From NCBI RefSeq assembly GCF_018687715.1, contig NC_056758.1:32831467-32895466 (forward strand): DNA of 64,000 bases, given 5' to 3'. This stretch comes from Carya illinoinensis (taxonomy: Eukaryota > Streptophyta > Magnoliopsida > Fagales > Juglandaceae). Under the pieces are notes generated by a model. That model saw nothing but the letters and a program-made list of their open reading frames with translations. It did no database searches and was not told the DNA's origin. This document shows positions 47,750-58,635 of this stretch, one piece after another. The position numbers and the translations under genes were made by a program. Position 1 is the stretch's first letter; each line of letters opens with the position of its first letter.

Positions 47750-48115
47750 CTCCACTGTTGAAGAAGGTTGAAAGAAGGATGATGATGATGTGGTAGCAGG
47801 ATTTGTTTGCGGTTGAAAAGAGAAATCAGAACTAAATTTCTCTTCCTCCTTCATCCCAGCCAGCTGGTTGTAATTACCAGAATCAGTCATGTTTTGGAAC
47901 ATTGCTTGACCTGAAAAAAACACCAGTGGTTGGAGATGGCAGATTCCCCAGCTGAGTGTTGTATTGCTGTTAGTATTTTGGCTAATACTGTCCATGATGA
48001 TTTTGCTGCAGTTGTTTGCAAGGAGGTCAGTAAAGGAGGTCATGAATTGGGTTTTTGCAGAGAAAGAAGAAAAAGAAGAGGGATCTGTTTCTAGTGATGT
48101 GGATGAGAGAAACCC
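47750..48115 (-). pseudogene. Captured WRKY33-like N-terminal coding fragment
   Basis: The minus frame just inside the 5' LTR reads FLSSTSLETDPSSFSSFS, then MTSFTDLLA, then SGNYNQLAGMKEEEKF, DFSFQPQTNPATTSSSS and FFQPSSTVE. This order (SFTDLL motif, NYNQ/VKEE, FSFQPQTRPATTSSS) is that of the N-terminus of group-I WRKY transcription factors of the WRKY33 type. The usual proline-rich segment between them (SLPPPSLPLSP) is missing and neither WRKY domain is present. The frame is open from inside the LTR (48244) to 47597, where unrelated sequence ends it. Capture of a host transcript or gene piece is the likely origin. Confidence 0.65.
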
Positions 48116-48171
48116 ATAGAGATAAATTGGAGCTGTGCGGAGGAAGAAAATTTTCGATCGTGCTGATAACG

Positions 48172-48377
48172 TGTTATAAATTGAATAAAGAGAGAGAGAT
48201 TGAGAGAGAATGAGAGAGAAAATTCTTATTGATCTGTATATCAAACTTGTATCTTTCTTAAAGAATTCAACGATATATATAGGCGTACAAAGGGGGACTA
48301 TGCTAGCTCACTATGCTAGCACTATGCATTTGACGACTAGATAAATGTGGTCATACAATTCAACATGGTTTACAACA
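48172..48377 (-). repeat. 5' LTR of the non-autonomous element
   Basis: Identical by eye to 42466-42671. On the minus strand the LTR end is followed immediately by CGTTATCAGCACGA, the presumed primer-binding site (48158-48171). Confidence 0.92.
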
Positions 48378-48380
48378 TAA

Positions 48381-48555
48381 ACATAATTATTTATTTTTGG
48401 CCCAAATCTTATGCGAAACCCGTACGAGTTGAGCTAAACTTTTTACGGGTTGTCTTGTTTGATAATCAATCATAAATAATGAACGAATCGAATCGAGTTG
48501 AACATAAGTTTAATCGAGCCAATCCCAACCAACCAATTGTCGAATAGTAGTATTT
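48381..48555. repeat. Direct repeat bordering array copy 4, left
   Basis: About 175 bases (ACATAATTATTTATT...GGCCCAAATCTTATGCG...TCGAATAGTAG) that recur in the same orientation at 51867-52034. The pair brackets the copy-4 block, so that block was either inserted into or duplicated together with this sequence. Confidence 0.85.
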
Positions 48556-48582
48556 ATTTACCGCCAACACAATCAAGTGCTT

Positions 48583-49728
48583 ATTAATCACCAGGCGATG
48601 TCTGGGCAAATGCAAGTTTGATTGACTGTCTGTCTGTCAGGGTATTTGTTTAGTCACAAGTTTACACAGTTTCGCACCCCAGAAACAAGTTTCCACTTAC
48701 TGAAAGGTCTCTTTGAACCTTGAAGGCTTTTCTGCTAGATTTATAAACTTGTGTTTTATTGGATGTATTATTTTCTGGGCTGGTTTATGGAAACCAAACC
48801 ACTGTAAAAAGTGCTTTCAGATAGACCCGATTTGTACAGCAGCAGTGGCAGTAAATGGGCAAAATTCTGTCATCAATTCATCTTCATCTTAATTCACGCA
48901 CTTGGGTTTGTAAATTGTAATATATTTATTCATTAAAAAAAGAATAGAAGTTTGAGGCAGGCCCTGCGACCCAAGCTCTTTGACGGGCTGCGCACGCAGT
49001 CAAGATGGGAAATGAGAGTTTCCCCAAATCATACGTAAAAGTTACGTGCCTCTTTCGTCTACGTATTTTTTAATAAAATAAGGATAAGCTTCGTATTCCC
49101 TTACCACTTATTTTAACTTTAGTTGAGCAATAGACAAGAAAGAAAGAACCAAGATGTCCTATTTATAAACAGTTTGGAAAGGGTGTTGAATTCAGATAAG
49201 TTAAAATGAAGATTAAAAATTGAATAAAATATTAATTTATAATATTATTATTATTATTTTAAAATTTTAAAAAAATTAAATTATTTATTATATTTTATAT
49301 TAAAAATTAAAAAAATTATAATAATCAGACGTGATGAATTTAATAACAAAGCGCAGCCTTACTTACCTAGCCCCTGATTAAGAGCAGCAGGACTGGAACT
49401 TGGACAGAACGCATCGATCCAACTAATCAAGCGTTGAATTCCTCTTGGTATCCTTCTTAAACATTATTTTTATTTCTATAAAAAAAATGAGTAGCATTAT
49501 ATATAATTATTTTTATATATTTTTTATATACTTTATTAATATAATTAATTGAATTAATTTTTTTTAACATACAATTAATTATATTATTAAAATATATAAA
49601 AAAATATAAAAATAACTTCACATAAAATTTTTAAATAAATATCGGCGGATGCAAACGCATTCCTCTTGATATCGTAATTAAATATTGACTGATATAGAGG
49701 TACGGTTCGAGAGCTCAAAAGTTCAACT

Positions 49729-49763
<35 letters not shown>

Positions 49764-49841
49764 CTCTCTATCTGACTCTGGTATGTTCATCCCTCGTCAA
49801 GCAACCAGAACAGGATCGTAATCCTTTCCGGAGTTATCTGA
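48583..49841 (+). pseudogene. PhoD exon 9 tail and receptor upstream region, copy 4
   Basis: Homology to copy 1 begins within PhoD exon 9 (TTATTAATCA(C/G)CAGGCGATG, 48583, copy 1 at 18130), includes the stop after AAGTTTGATTGA and continues through the spacer to the receptor leader with high identity. Differences include an AT-rich repeat (49200-49340) and a CT tract at 49731-49770 without the poly-C. The retained upstream region means copy 4 may still have the receptor's promoter elements. Confidence 0.85.
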
Positions 49842-50648
49842 ATGGAGACCTCTACATTACTGTACTTAATTTTTTCTCTTTTCGTGGTTTTGTTTCTCCG
49901 GATATCCCATCTCTCCGTGGAAGCCCAACAAACGTATTCGGACAGGCAGCTCAATTGCTACAACAACATAAATTACATGAATGGCTACTTCTGCAACAGC
50001 GTCCAATTATCCTGCGAAGCCTACCTCTCCTTCCGATCCAATTTTCCTTACAATTCGCCGGCCACCATCGGCTTACTCTTGGGCTCCGAACCCTCCCTCA
50101 TCGCCGAGGCCAACGACATCTCCAACTACGGCACAATTCCCACCGACACCCAGATACTTATCCCGGTCAATTGCTCTTGTTCGGGTCCTTACTACCAGTA
50201 CAACACCTCTTATAAGTTGAGCGGGCGGGACGAGACCTACTTCACTGTCGCCAACAACACCTACCAGGGGCTGACTACCTGCCAGGCCATGATGGCCCAG
50301 AACTCATACGGAGACCGCAATCTCACGGTGGGCTTGAATCTAGTGGTGCCGCTCAGGTGTGCTTGCCCGACTTCCAACCAGGCTGCGGCTGGGATCGAGT
50401 ACTTGCTCACTTATATGATCACCTGGGGCGATAGTGTTTCTTCTATTGCTGAACTTTTCGGTGTGGAGCCGCAGAGCATACTGGACGCGAACCAGCTGTC
50501 TGAGGAGAGTCTGATATTCCCTTTCACACCCATTCTTATTCCCCTCAAGGGCAGGCCCAGCACAATTCAGAGAGTCAGACGGCCAGTATTCGCGAGTGTT
50601 GACATGGGAGCCGCGAGTGAGACTAGCATTTTTTGTATCGGAGCATAA
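49842..50648 (+). CDS. Truncated LysM receptor: secreted ectodomain only, copy 4
   Basis: 268-codon open frame from ATG at 49842, closely similar to residues 1-280 of the intact receptor. It keeps the signal peptide, three LysM modules, CSC and CAC pairs and most glycosylation sites. The Pro-rich stalk is deleted in frame, the membrane segment RWIFVGVGIGAAALL has become RPVFASVDMGAASET, and a stop follows at 50646. No kinase part exists downstream. If expressed, the product would be a soluble LysM protein, similar in layout to secreted chitin-binding LysM proteins, and might compete for ligand. The frame shows no internal lesion over 250 codons, unlike copies 2 and 3. It may equally be a pseudogene that has not yet decayed. 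Confidence 0.65.
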   Translation: METSTLLYLIFSLFVVLFLRISHLSVEAQQTYSDRQLNCYNNINYMNGYFCNSVQLSCEAYLSFRSNFPYNSPATIGLLLGSEPSLIAEANDISNYGTIPTDTQILIPVNCSCSGPYYQYNTSYKLSGRDETYFTVANNTYQGLTTCQAMMAQNSYGDRNLTVGLNLVVPLRCACPTSNQAAAGIEYLLTYMITWGDSVSSIAELFGVEPQSILDANQLSEESLIFPFTPILIPLKGRPSTIQRVRRPVFASVDMGAASETSIFCIGA

Positions 50649-52623
50649 CCAACCCAAATAAAGGTCTTAAATTAATTCAGAGAATTTTCTTTTCGAATCT
50701 TACACTTTCCTATTTTGCTATAGATCATGCATGAATAGAATTTTATAGAACGATTTTGACAGACATCTTCTTCAAATTATGCTCGACTATCCAATCCGTC
50801 ATAAATTAGTACCTATTGTTAATGTCGTATTTCACACACTCTTGGATCGGGTTTAAGGAATTTGGATCTTCAATGATGGGTCTGTAAAATATAGAAAAGA
50901 TTGGAACTTAGGGAGGGTGGCTTGAGGGGCCGGACAATTTCCGATATCTAAGTCATTAAAATATTCTTGAAACTTTTCAAATAAATTTTAGAAAAAAGAA
51001 GTGGAGAGAGTCAAATAGCCTTCCTTGAACCTAGAGGTGGCTATTTATACTAATGCCTGAGGAGGGATACATTCTCTTTATTTCCGTTGAACTCTTACTC
51101 TCATCACAATTCTTTAATATCAGTGACATTAATGCGGCGTGCTTCAGTGGCGACACCATTAATGTGGTGCATGGCTGAGGAAGAACTATCGTTAATGCAA
51201 TTACCTCTCGGTTGACCTTATCTCAAACTGCCTTCCGCTTGCCTGTCCGTTTTCTAGGGTTGAGGGATTAATGCATCCTCTTTCCTTGGCCCTATCTTAT
51301 GGAAAATGATATACTTACTACTCATCTACAATTTATTTATTACTCTTTTTATATTTGATTTTTTAAAATTTTTTTATTTTACTTAATGATTAAGAAAGTG
51401 AATATTAGTAAAGTTATATTTTTTTAAAATTTTTTCTTAGTGATTAAGAATGTTAAAAGATACTTAAAAGAAAATAAAATAAAAATAAAAAAATTTATAA
51501 TACACTTGAGTAGTAAATGGATAGTAATAAAGTGATAAGGCTATCCCTACCCCTATCTTATTGGGTTCAATTTCCAAGGTGAGGCGGCTATACGGTATCG
51601 GGACGGCTTGTCACATATATTCTTTTGCCACTTTATACCCCCAAATGAGTGTCTGCCTCCCGACCCGGGTTATTGTGAGCTAGTGCTTCGGTTCTTGGTC
51701 TCGGTTGGGTATCTAATGGGCCTTATTGTAGAGAGAGAAAGAGAGGAAGAGGGGGGGGGGGGACCCGCTCACACCTATCATCCATTCTCGTACATATATA
51801 GTTTTTACAACTTTGATGGTGGGATTACTTGTTATATGGTTCCATGAATAACTCTGAAATATATACACATAATTATTTATTGTTGGCCCAAATCTTATGC
51901 GAGTCTATATGAGTTGAGCTAAACTTTTTATGGGTTGTCTCGTTTGATACTCAATCATAAATAATGAATGAATCAAATCGAGTTGAACATAAGTTTAATC
52001 AAGCCGATCCCAAACAATTGTCGAGTAGTATTTAACCAAAATAAAACTGATAATATCCCATGAGTAATGCTAGCATGCCCCAGCTTTAAGTTTTGACTAT
52101 TGGGCATGTCTGCTAATACAAAATTTTCATTTTATTTATACTTTTTTTAAATTTTTAACATTTTTAAATATTTTAACAAATAAAAAAAATTATATCAATA
52201 TTATAAAAATCACTTTTTTAATCATTAAATAAAAAAATTAAATATATGAACAGTAAAAATGAGAGAACAAACCAGGCGGCATACTTATATTTTCCAATAT
52301 CCCATTGCTCTATTTTTAATCAGGCCATACAATCGTTCATAACAAATTACTGTAAAATGAAAATTGGAGAGGTTCAACTAATAAACCAAGAATAATGGAC
52401 GACTCCCAACGACCCATATATCTGTATAAAGAAGTTGATGGCGAAAGTTTTCTCATTCTAATTTCTTCTGGACAGGCTGTACAGCTTAACATTTTACCCT
52501 TGCTTGCTCAAAAGAAAAACAAACCCTTATCCTTTGTTTTTTTTTTTTTTTTTATAAAGACGACAGTACCTCAATTTTATTATAATATTTTTAAATTTAA
52601 CGTGCATACAGGTTAAGGGCCAA
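50649..52623. other. Gene-free stretch after the array
   Basis: No gene is seen. The right member of the direct repeat (51867-52034) is here, as well as a G run at 51751-51761 with GA-rich flank, and mixed sequence at 50850-51780 whose text (ATGCCTGAGGAGGGATAC, GAGTGTCTGCCTCCCGAC) resembles a decayed LTR; no partner is present. The last bases hold the 3' end of the DUF547 gene. Confidence 0.5.
51867..52034. repeat. Direct repeat bordering array copy 4, right
   Basis: Counterpart of 48381-48555 with about 10-12 per cent difference by eye. The left copy was later split from its original left neighbour by the LTR element inserted at 42466-48377. Confidence 0.85.
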
Positions 52624-55600
52624 TCAGGATGCTGTTCTTGCTTCGGCTAATTCTCCATGGATCACGTACCGAAATGTTGAACTCTGTGGTAGCCAATGGA
52701 TGCATTTATCAAGCCTTCCCTTCATGCATTTTTTGATAGCCTTGTGTTGAACTTCTGATAGATTCTCACTCACTGTCTCTAAGAGGACTTGTATACTTAG
52801 TGACATATCTTTCGCAAAGTAGTGAAGGATTTTTGGCAGGAATATCTTCTTTTCCTTGTGTATACGAACACTTGCTTGAATGAAATTTTCTTTAGCGAGT
52901 CTGAGATCCTGAAATATATTCTTTGCTGTGTAGGCTCGAACCTACGTCCAGGAAGAAATGTCACTACATCAGAATATAACAACTGCACAAGCCTTCAAAA
53001 GTTTCAATACATATAGTTTCAATTACTGATTATGAAATTAGAAAATGTTAGCGTTCCCAAATTTGAAGAAAAAACATTCATACCACTGGGTCAGAGTATG
53101 TCCCTGAACATAGCGCAAAATGAACGAGCGGCTCAGGATATTCCAAGGAATATACATGTCTCATGCTTCCAGTCTTGAGTTTTCTTCCTGAATAAAACAG
53201 CGATTGCAGCCACTGCATTCATGCCATTTTAAAGAAAACATTACACGTATGAACTGTGCCTTTTTTTTTTTCCCTGGTGCTTCAAATAACCACGTGCGTT
53301 GCATTAGCAGAACGGACATCCACTTAGCTTGAAGTTATGTTAACTCAATGTAATATGACTCGACTTTCCTCAACCCCAGCAGATATTAAGGCAACTCACT
53401 GCAGAAGACTGAGTGCTCTTCATTGCACCAGAGTTGATATGCAGCTCTTCAGCAAAATAATAAGACATGGCACTTTTCAGAAAAGGAGGACCAAATAATA
53501 TTCACCCATTAAACACAGAAGCACCCCATGTAAAGGATGAACTGCCACACCACTTGGAGTTATGGAGTACCTTGGGAGACTAATCCTCAAGCGTACTAAT
53601 CGAAGCATTAATCCAAATGTAGAAGGCCTATTTAGGTTAAGAGCAACAGTCAAGAACCTTTACAATAAAACGCTCACCCCTCCCTCTCTCTTAAGTTGCA
53701 GTTGTTGGGGGTACAGGATGAGTTCGGGGTCCTGCTTTGACAGTGTGGTCAACAATATGGAAGCAGAACGTTCATCACCAATCTACTCTAATGGAGTTAC
53801 GGAACCCGCTACTCCAAACTACTTAAAAGGGAGGGGTGTTTTAACTTCTTGGCACTCGGGGCTTCCTACACCGAGTCATAGAATACTATTAACCTCCCCA
53901 CTCAGTCCCTAGATACCTTATTTGTCCAATAAGGCTGAGGCACCCCAACCATCATTCTATTTTCAGGTGATGTTACCAACTTGTACAAACCCACAAGCAC
54001 TGAGAGACACAATGAAAGAAACAGAACAAGAAAACGTTTCCGGTTGGGATGGAGGTCATATATGCTTTCGTGCAATACATGGTGAATATAATAAAAACAA
54101 TTCATATATGTTATGTATGTATGCATGATATTAGTAGAACTTTGATGTAAAAGGCATACCGAGGCTGAGTGGTGTGATCGAATTCTTAAAATGGAGCTTT
54201 GTATGTCATGGGCATTAAAGCAATGCCCACCCACATTGTATGCTGCCTGAAGAATAACGAGTTTTGAATTACAGAAGTACCTTAACTGATCATAGCATAT
54301 GATGAACAAATTAATAATAGATTTATTGTAATTTTCTACCTTCAAAATGGAGATACATTTTACACGATTGCCAATCCCATATGCCAAATATGCCTGCAAT
54401 AGAAACCTCATAAGCCACACCAGACTAATGTAGCCAATAGCACATGAGCTTTTATGACAGAAAAACAAGAAGTTAGATTAATTGAGAAAAAGAGTTTACT
54501 AATCTTAGAAAGAATGAAATGTTTATATCTCCCTCCACTATTAGCACTATGGTGAACAAGCATGGGGCATTGCTAGAGGGCTGATCATGTAGCATTGTAG
54601 CACATACTCAGGGAGTTTAATTTACACGTTCAACTGAGATGTTTGCTATGGCTACTTAAAATAATAAATGACTGCAACCATCTGCTGTGAAAAGGTAAGA
54701 GAAGGTACATATTGAAGCATGACATTTGCAGGATTTCTTGTCAACTTGTTACTAGCATCTCCACTTCATGACATACTATTCTGTTTGTAAAACATTTCCA
54801 TTTCATAGCACCAATTTTTATTCTAAGCTAAAGCGAAGTTCAACTTGAGAACCATACATGCATCACTAAGGCATTATGAATATTGATCCAGAAAGCCAGC
54901 TTCTCCTCACGTTTCATCCTTCTCGGGTCAATCATTTCAAGACATCGAACCAATGACCTACACAGCAATAAAAGACATGAGAACAACTTTGAAGGAATAC
55001 CACTACTTCTCTCTAACAAACTGCTGATCAGTTCTGTTTTTCCTCCTTTTCTTCTGGATTATAGAATAAAGCAACTAAAACAAACACCAGATCCAGACTA
55101 CCATATCTTTCTAATATATGTGTCCAGTCATACTAGTTGACTGTTGTGAAGTAAATGTGTACCACCTGAAATGTTGTAGCATTTCAACAGTAAAATTGTA
55201 ACTGTCATCATCCAAACATATGTTCAGCACTTCTACCATCGCAGCATATGGTCCAACATCTTCTTTATCCTCATTACCATGTGGACTCCAACTATCACAG
55301 GGATTCTTAGAGGAAAATATAGTCGAGGAGGACAAGGACGAAATTGGAGAAGCCGGCAAGCCTAAATGGTTAGGAGGGCGGTTCGAAAGTCTGCAGTATA
55401 TAGAAGATATGCATCTCACAATATCTTCAGAAAGTCTATCCGGAGAGTTAAAGCTGTTATCAAGGCAAGAAGCTGCAAGGTGATCTGCTAGGCAGCGGTG
55501 ACCAGAATCAGCTTTTTTCCAGCCCTGCAGATTATCACCAAACACAAATTTGTCACTAGAAATTTGTATCAACGAGATAAATCTCACAATCTACATATAT

Positions 55601-57420
55601 AGTAGTACAGGGGCACACAGAATTTTATAAATAATTGTAAGCATTTATGAATAATTGATTCTGTCAACCAAATCTATGTTAGAGAATGGAGGTACTTTTA
55701 CCCTTCGAGATTTTGAATTTAGACTTGCAGCACAACTCTGATTATCTGAACTGACCCAACCATGTGCAGGGGACATTTTCTCATGATGGACTAAACCATC
55801 TTTGGACACACTTGGCTCCATATTTTGATGTGATTGATTTGATAAAATTTTTGGCGATGATCCTATCTTGTATTGTAAATGGGGTTCAGGCGTATCTGAG
55901 GATAGATGCCCTTCAAAAGCTGTCCGATAGAGTGAAAGAATATGACGCTCCAAATGCATAATATCAACGTCGAGTGTTGCAATCTCCTCCCTCAATTCTG
56001 AAGAAGACTGCATTTCAAAGTCCAAAGGACAAAGTCAAATATTAGAATACATACAACACACAGTGGAATGATAGACAATAGCTTCATCTGTTGTTCGAAC
56101 GAGATTGTTGAAGATGGTAACAAATCGTAAGTAGTTTGAGCAGTGGCGTAGATTCTTAGTATAGGTTACTTGAAACTATCAGAAATTGTAGCCCAGAGCC
56201 CCAGAAATGCATAGGAAGTTCTGGGCAATTCATTGGTTACTATCATCAGTCTCTTATAGTTGCCTATGGAGATGTGTAGTAATACACGAACCTTTGGAGT
56301 TGGAGTGCCGTCAGAGGGAATAGAGTTTGAACAACCCACTGCCTTCTTGTAATCCCAACACAGGGAAGCCTGGTCAGGTAATGATCGTTCTGACTGCACA
56401 AGCTGTGTCAAAAGATACAGGGTGTTGATGCAAGTTATGATTATGCATATATACGTGTCAAATAAAAAAAGCTGGTTTCCTTTCTTTGATATCAATTCCC
56501 CAATCCTGATGATAAGGAAGCTTTCGTCTCTAATCTATACGTCGGTGAAACAAGCAAAAAGGGGCATGTTTTGGGTTTGGCATATTTCATTTAATGGGGT
56601 TGTATGGTCCTCTTTGAATAAGGGTGTCTATTCCTCTTGGACTGACTAACTGGAGGTTACAATGTCAATCCAGCATGGATTTGGAAGGTTTTGATCCTTC
56701 TAGCCTCTCATAATATTTCAGCAGGGACATTGAACATCTTAGCAGGTCAATTTCTTTGCATTTGTCCGCCCAAGTGCCAATACAAAGATAGCATTACGAG
56801 GTATGGCTCACCAACTACCCCGGTTGGAATTACTTGGTCCCATTCATTTATCAATGGGATAAGGATAATTGCAGAAAGAAATACATCCAAGAGTTGGCTC
56901 TGGAGTAGCCGAAATCAAAGTTTTTCAGAACCCTGGTCTAAAATTCCTCAATCTTAGACATTCCCACAAACAGAGCCTAAGCTGAAGGTGAGGAAATTAT
57001 TGAACCCGTCAACATCTTCATTTGAAAAATTGTCAAACATTATTAAGCAAATGAATCTCGAGCATCAGTTGTGAAGAATATCTTACGACCACTTGATGAG
57101 CAAGCAGGCAAAATGTGAGATTACTTACAGGACAAAAATAGGATGACATTCCGGGTGACATATTTAGCATGCTTCCAGGCAGTCCATTCTCACGAATACT
57201 GCAAATAAACCGAAATCATAGCAGTAGACAATAAGATCAGTAAGTTCAAGCAGTGGCATGGGACCAACTGCACTAGGAAAAATGTTCAATTATGGCAAGC
57301 TTACTTTGCGAAACTCAGGAGAGAAGGAGAGCGGCAAGAAGAGGAGGAAGAACGGCAATTCGCACTCAGCATCCTCTCTTCTATAGAAACCTCTGATAGA
57401 TCAATATCAGAGGCTAGCAT
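52624..57420 (-). CDS. DUF547 / MIP1-type leucine-zipper protein, ten exons
   Basis: Exons on the minus strand: 57420-57305, 57198-57129, 56402-56292, 56007-55702, 55524-55166, 54957-54858, 54393-54340, 54246-54160, 53212-53084 and 52941-52624. All are GT-AG with agreeing phases and give 549 residues, usual for the family. Residues about 100-130 (SSSELREEIATLDVDIMHLERHILSLY) are the short coiled coil of the MIP1-type zipper. The DUF547 domain lies at about 315-480 (KLAFWINIHNALVMH, AYNVGGHCFNAHDIQSSILR, YPEPLVHFALCSG, IFLPKILHYFAKDM). The C-terminus is WLPQSSTFRYVIHGEL. The biochemical role is unknown; some members are annotated as ternary complex factors or electron transporters without proof. 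The start at 57420 is the first ATG of exon 1; an extra upstream coding exon cannot be excluded. Confidence 0.92.
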
Positions 57421-58414
57421 TAAAAAATGCAAAACAATTGCAAGATAACGATGGAGATGAGAGGAACATAAGCATTAGATGAAGATGTCGAGTTTGAAGG
57501 ATAAAATGGAAATGGAGTTACCTAGTCAAAAGCTGGGCGTATCAAATGCTCCCTTAACAACTCCCTTCATAACTTAGAAGGCAACTATTTGTATTCTTAG
57601 AGAGAATCCTTCAACATTTAAACTCATGCATATATGATATATCATCAGTTAATGCCTGATAGCCAGAGGAGAAATGAAGGAGCAGTCAAAGTGGCTGACA
57701 TTGCCGGTTACAGCAAGGCAAGACACTGGTACCCACAAAAACAATTAGACAAGTCCCTAGCAAATGATTTTCAAACGACAAAACCAAAAACTATTGATTA
57801 GCCTTTAAGGAAAAACTGGTAAAATAAAAATAAAAATTAATTACGTAAAAGCGTGAGACATGAGTAATTGGCTTTCAATCCACCAATATTTCTGAGAGTG
57901 GGGAAGACCCACCAAGATGGGTTGAGTTGGGCATTAAAAACAAACAATTATGAGCCATTGAGGAAGAGTGACTGTCATTGACTCAGAAAATTATAATTAA
58001 GGATGAAAAGAAAAACCAGAAGAATCATTAGATTAGGTGGGAGAAAGTAAGAAGTTATGATTAAAATAGCAAGAAGGGAGCCAGGCGTTTTGGTCCTGCC
58101 CACCCCCATCCCCACTGCTTTAATTAAATCCCCCGCATGCAATTGCAGCCCACTAAATGTACATGGCATAAGTAAACATACATACTGCAAATAAAGCAAG
58201 TCTTCCTCTGCATTGTGCAGAAACGATTAATACAATAATTCTCTGCATGCATCCACCAAAAATTAATGCTTATTTAGATTCCCAGACTAGTAATGCAATT
58301 CTCTCATTGAATTATTCTGAAAAGCAGTTGGTATGAACAACAAATGAAGCACTTCCAAATATATTTGAATCAAAACAATTTCATGCCCAAAATTTGAAGG
58401 GAGAAATAATCAAT

Positions 58415-58635
58415 CAAGGGTTGGTTCAATTGGTAAAGGTTTTGGTTTGGGATATGCTTTCTTTTAAGTCTTAAGGTTTAAATTCTCTTAAGTGCAAACA
58501 ATTTTTTAGAGCCATTAAACTGAGAGATTTTTCTCTTAAATTGTCCAACGTGCACCTACGAAAAACTCCTCGTCGAAAACTCGCGCACTCTCGAAATCAA
58601 TAGAGACGCTGTTACTGGCACTCGGATAATAAATA
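58415..58635 (+). mobile_element. tRNA-derived SINE
   Basis: An A box TGGTTCAATTGG (58422-58433) and a B box GGTTTAAATTC (58475-58485) are correctly spaced for an RNA polymerase III promoter of tRNA origin. The non-tRNA body (GAAAAACTCCTCGTCGAAAACTC, ATAGAGACGCTGTTACTGGCA, GGATAATAAAT) fits a SINE I recall from Fagales genomes. No canonical poly-A tail or clear target duplication is seen, so the ends are approximate. Confidence 0.6.

Larger units (their letters stand above)
42466..48377 (-). mobile_element. Young non-autonomous LTR element with captured gene piece
   Basis: 206-base LTRs at 42466-42671 and 48172-48377 start TGTTATAAATTG and end TTTACAACA, and I find no difference between them. 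The target duplication TAAAC is perfect (42461-42465 and 48378-48382). Orientation is minus. CGTTATCAGCACGA directly inside the right LTR is in the primer-binding position, and AAAGGGGAAG inside the left LTR is a polypurine tract. No gag, protease, RT or integrase motif is visible in 5.5 kb, so proteins must come from elsewhere. The region next to the tract (42704-42877) holds two copies of a block with AAAACC(C/T)..GTGGGA and GCGAAGGAAAAAGAGTACA, similar to text I recall downstream of RNase H in some plant copia elements. This suggests a copia partner. Confidence 0.9.

Noticed and set aside
58415..58500. Possible tRNA gene from A and B boxes
   Set aside because: The sequence cannot form a normal cloverleaf acceptor stem, and SINE-like text follows, so it is called a tRNA-derived SINE.
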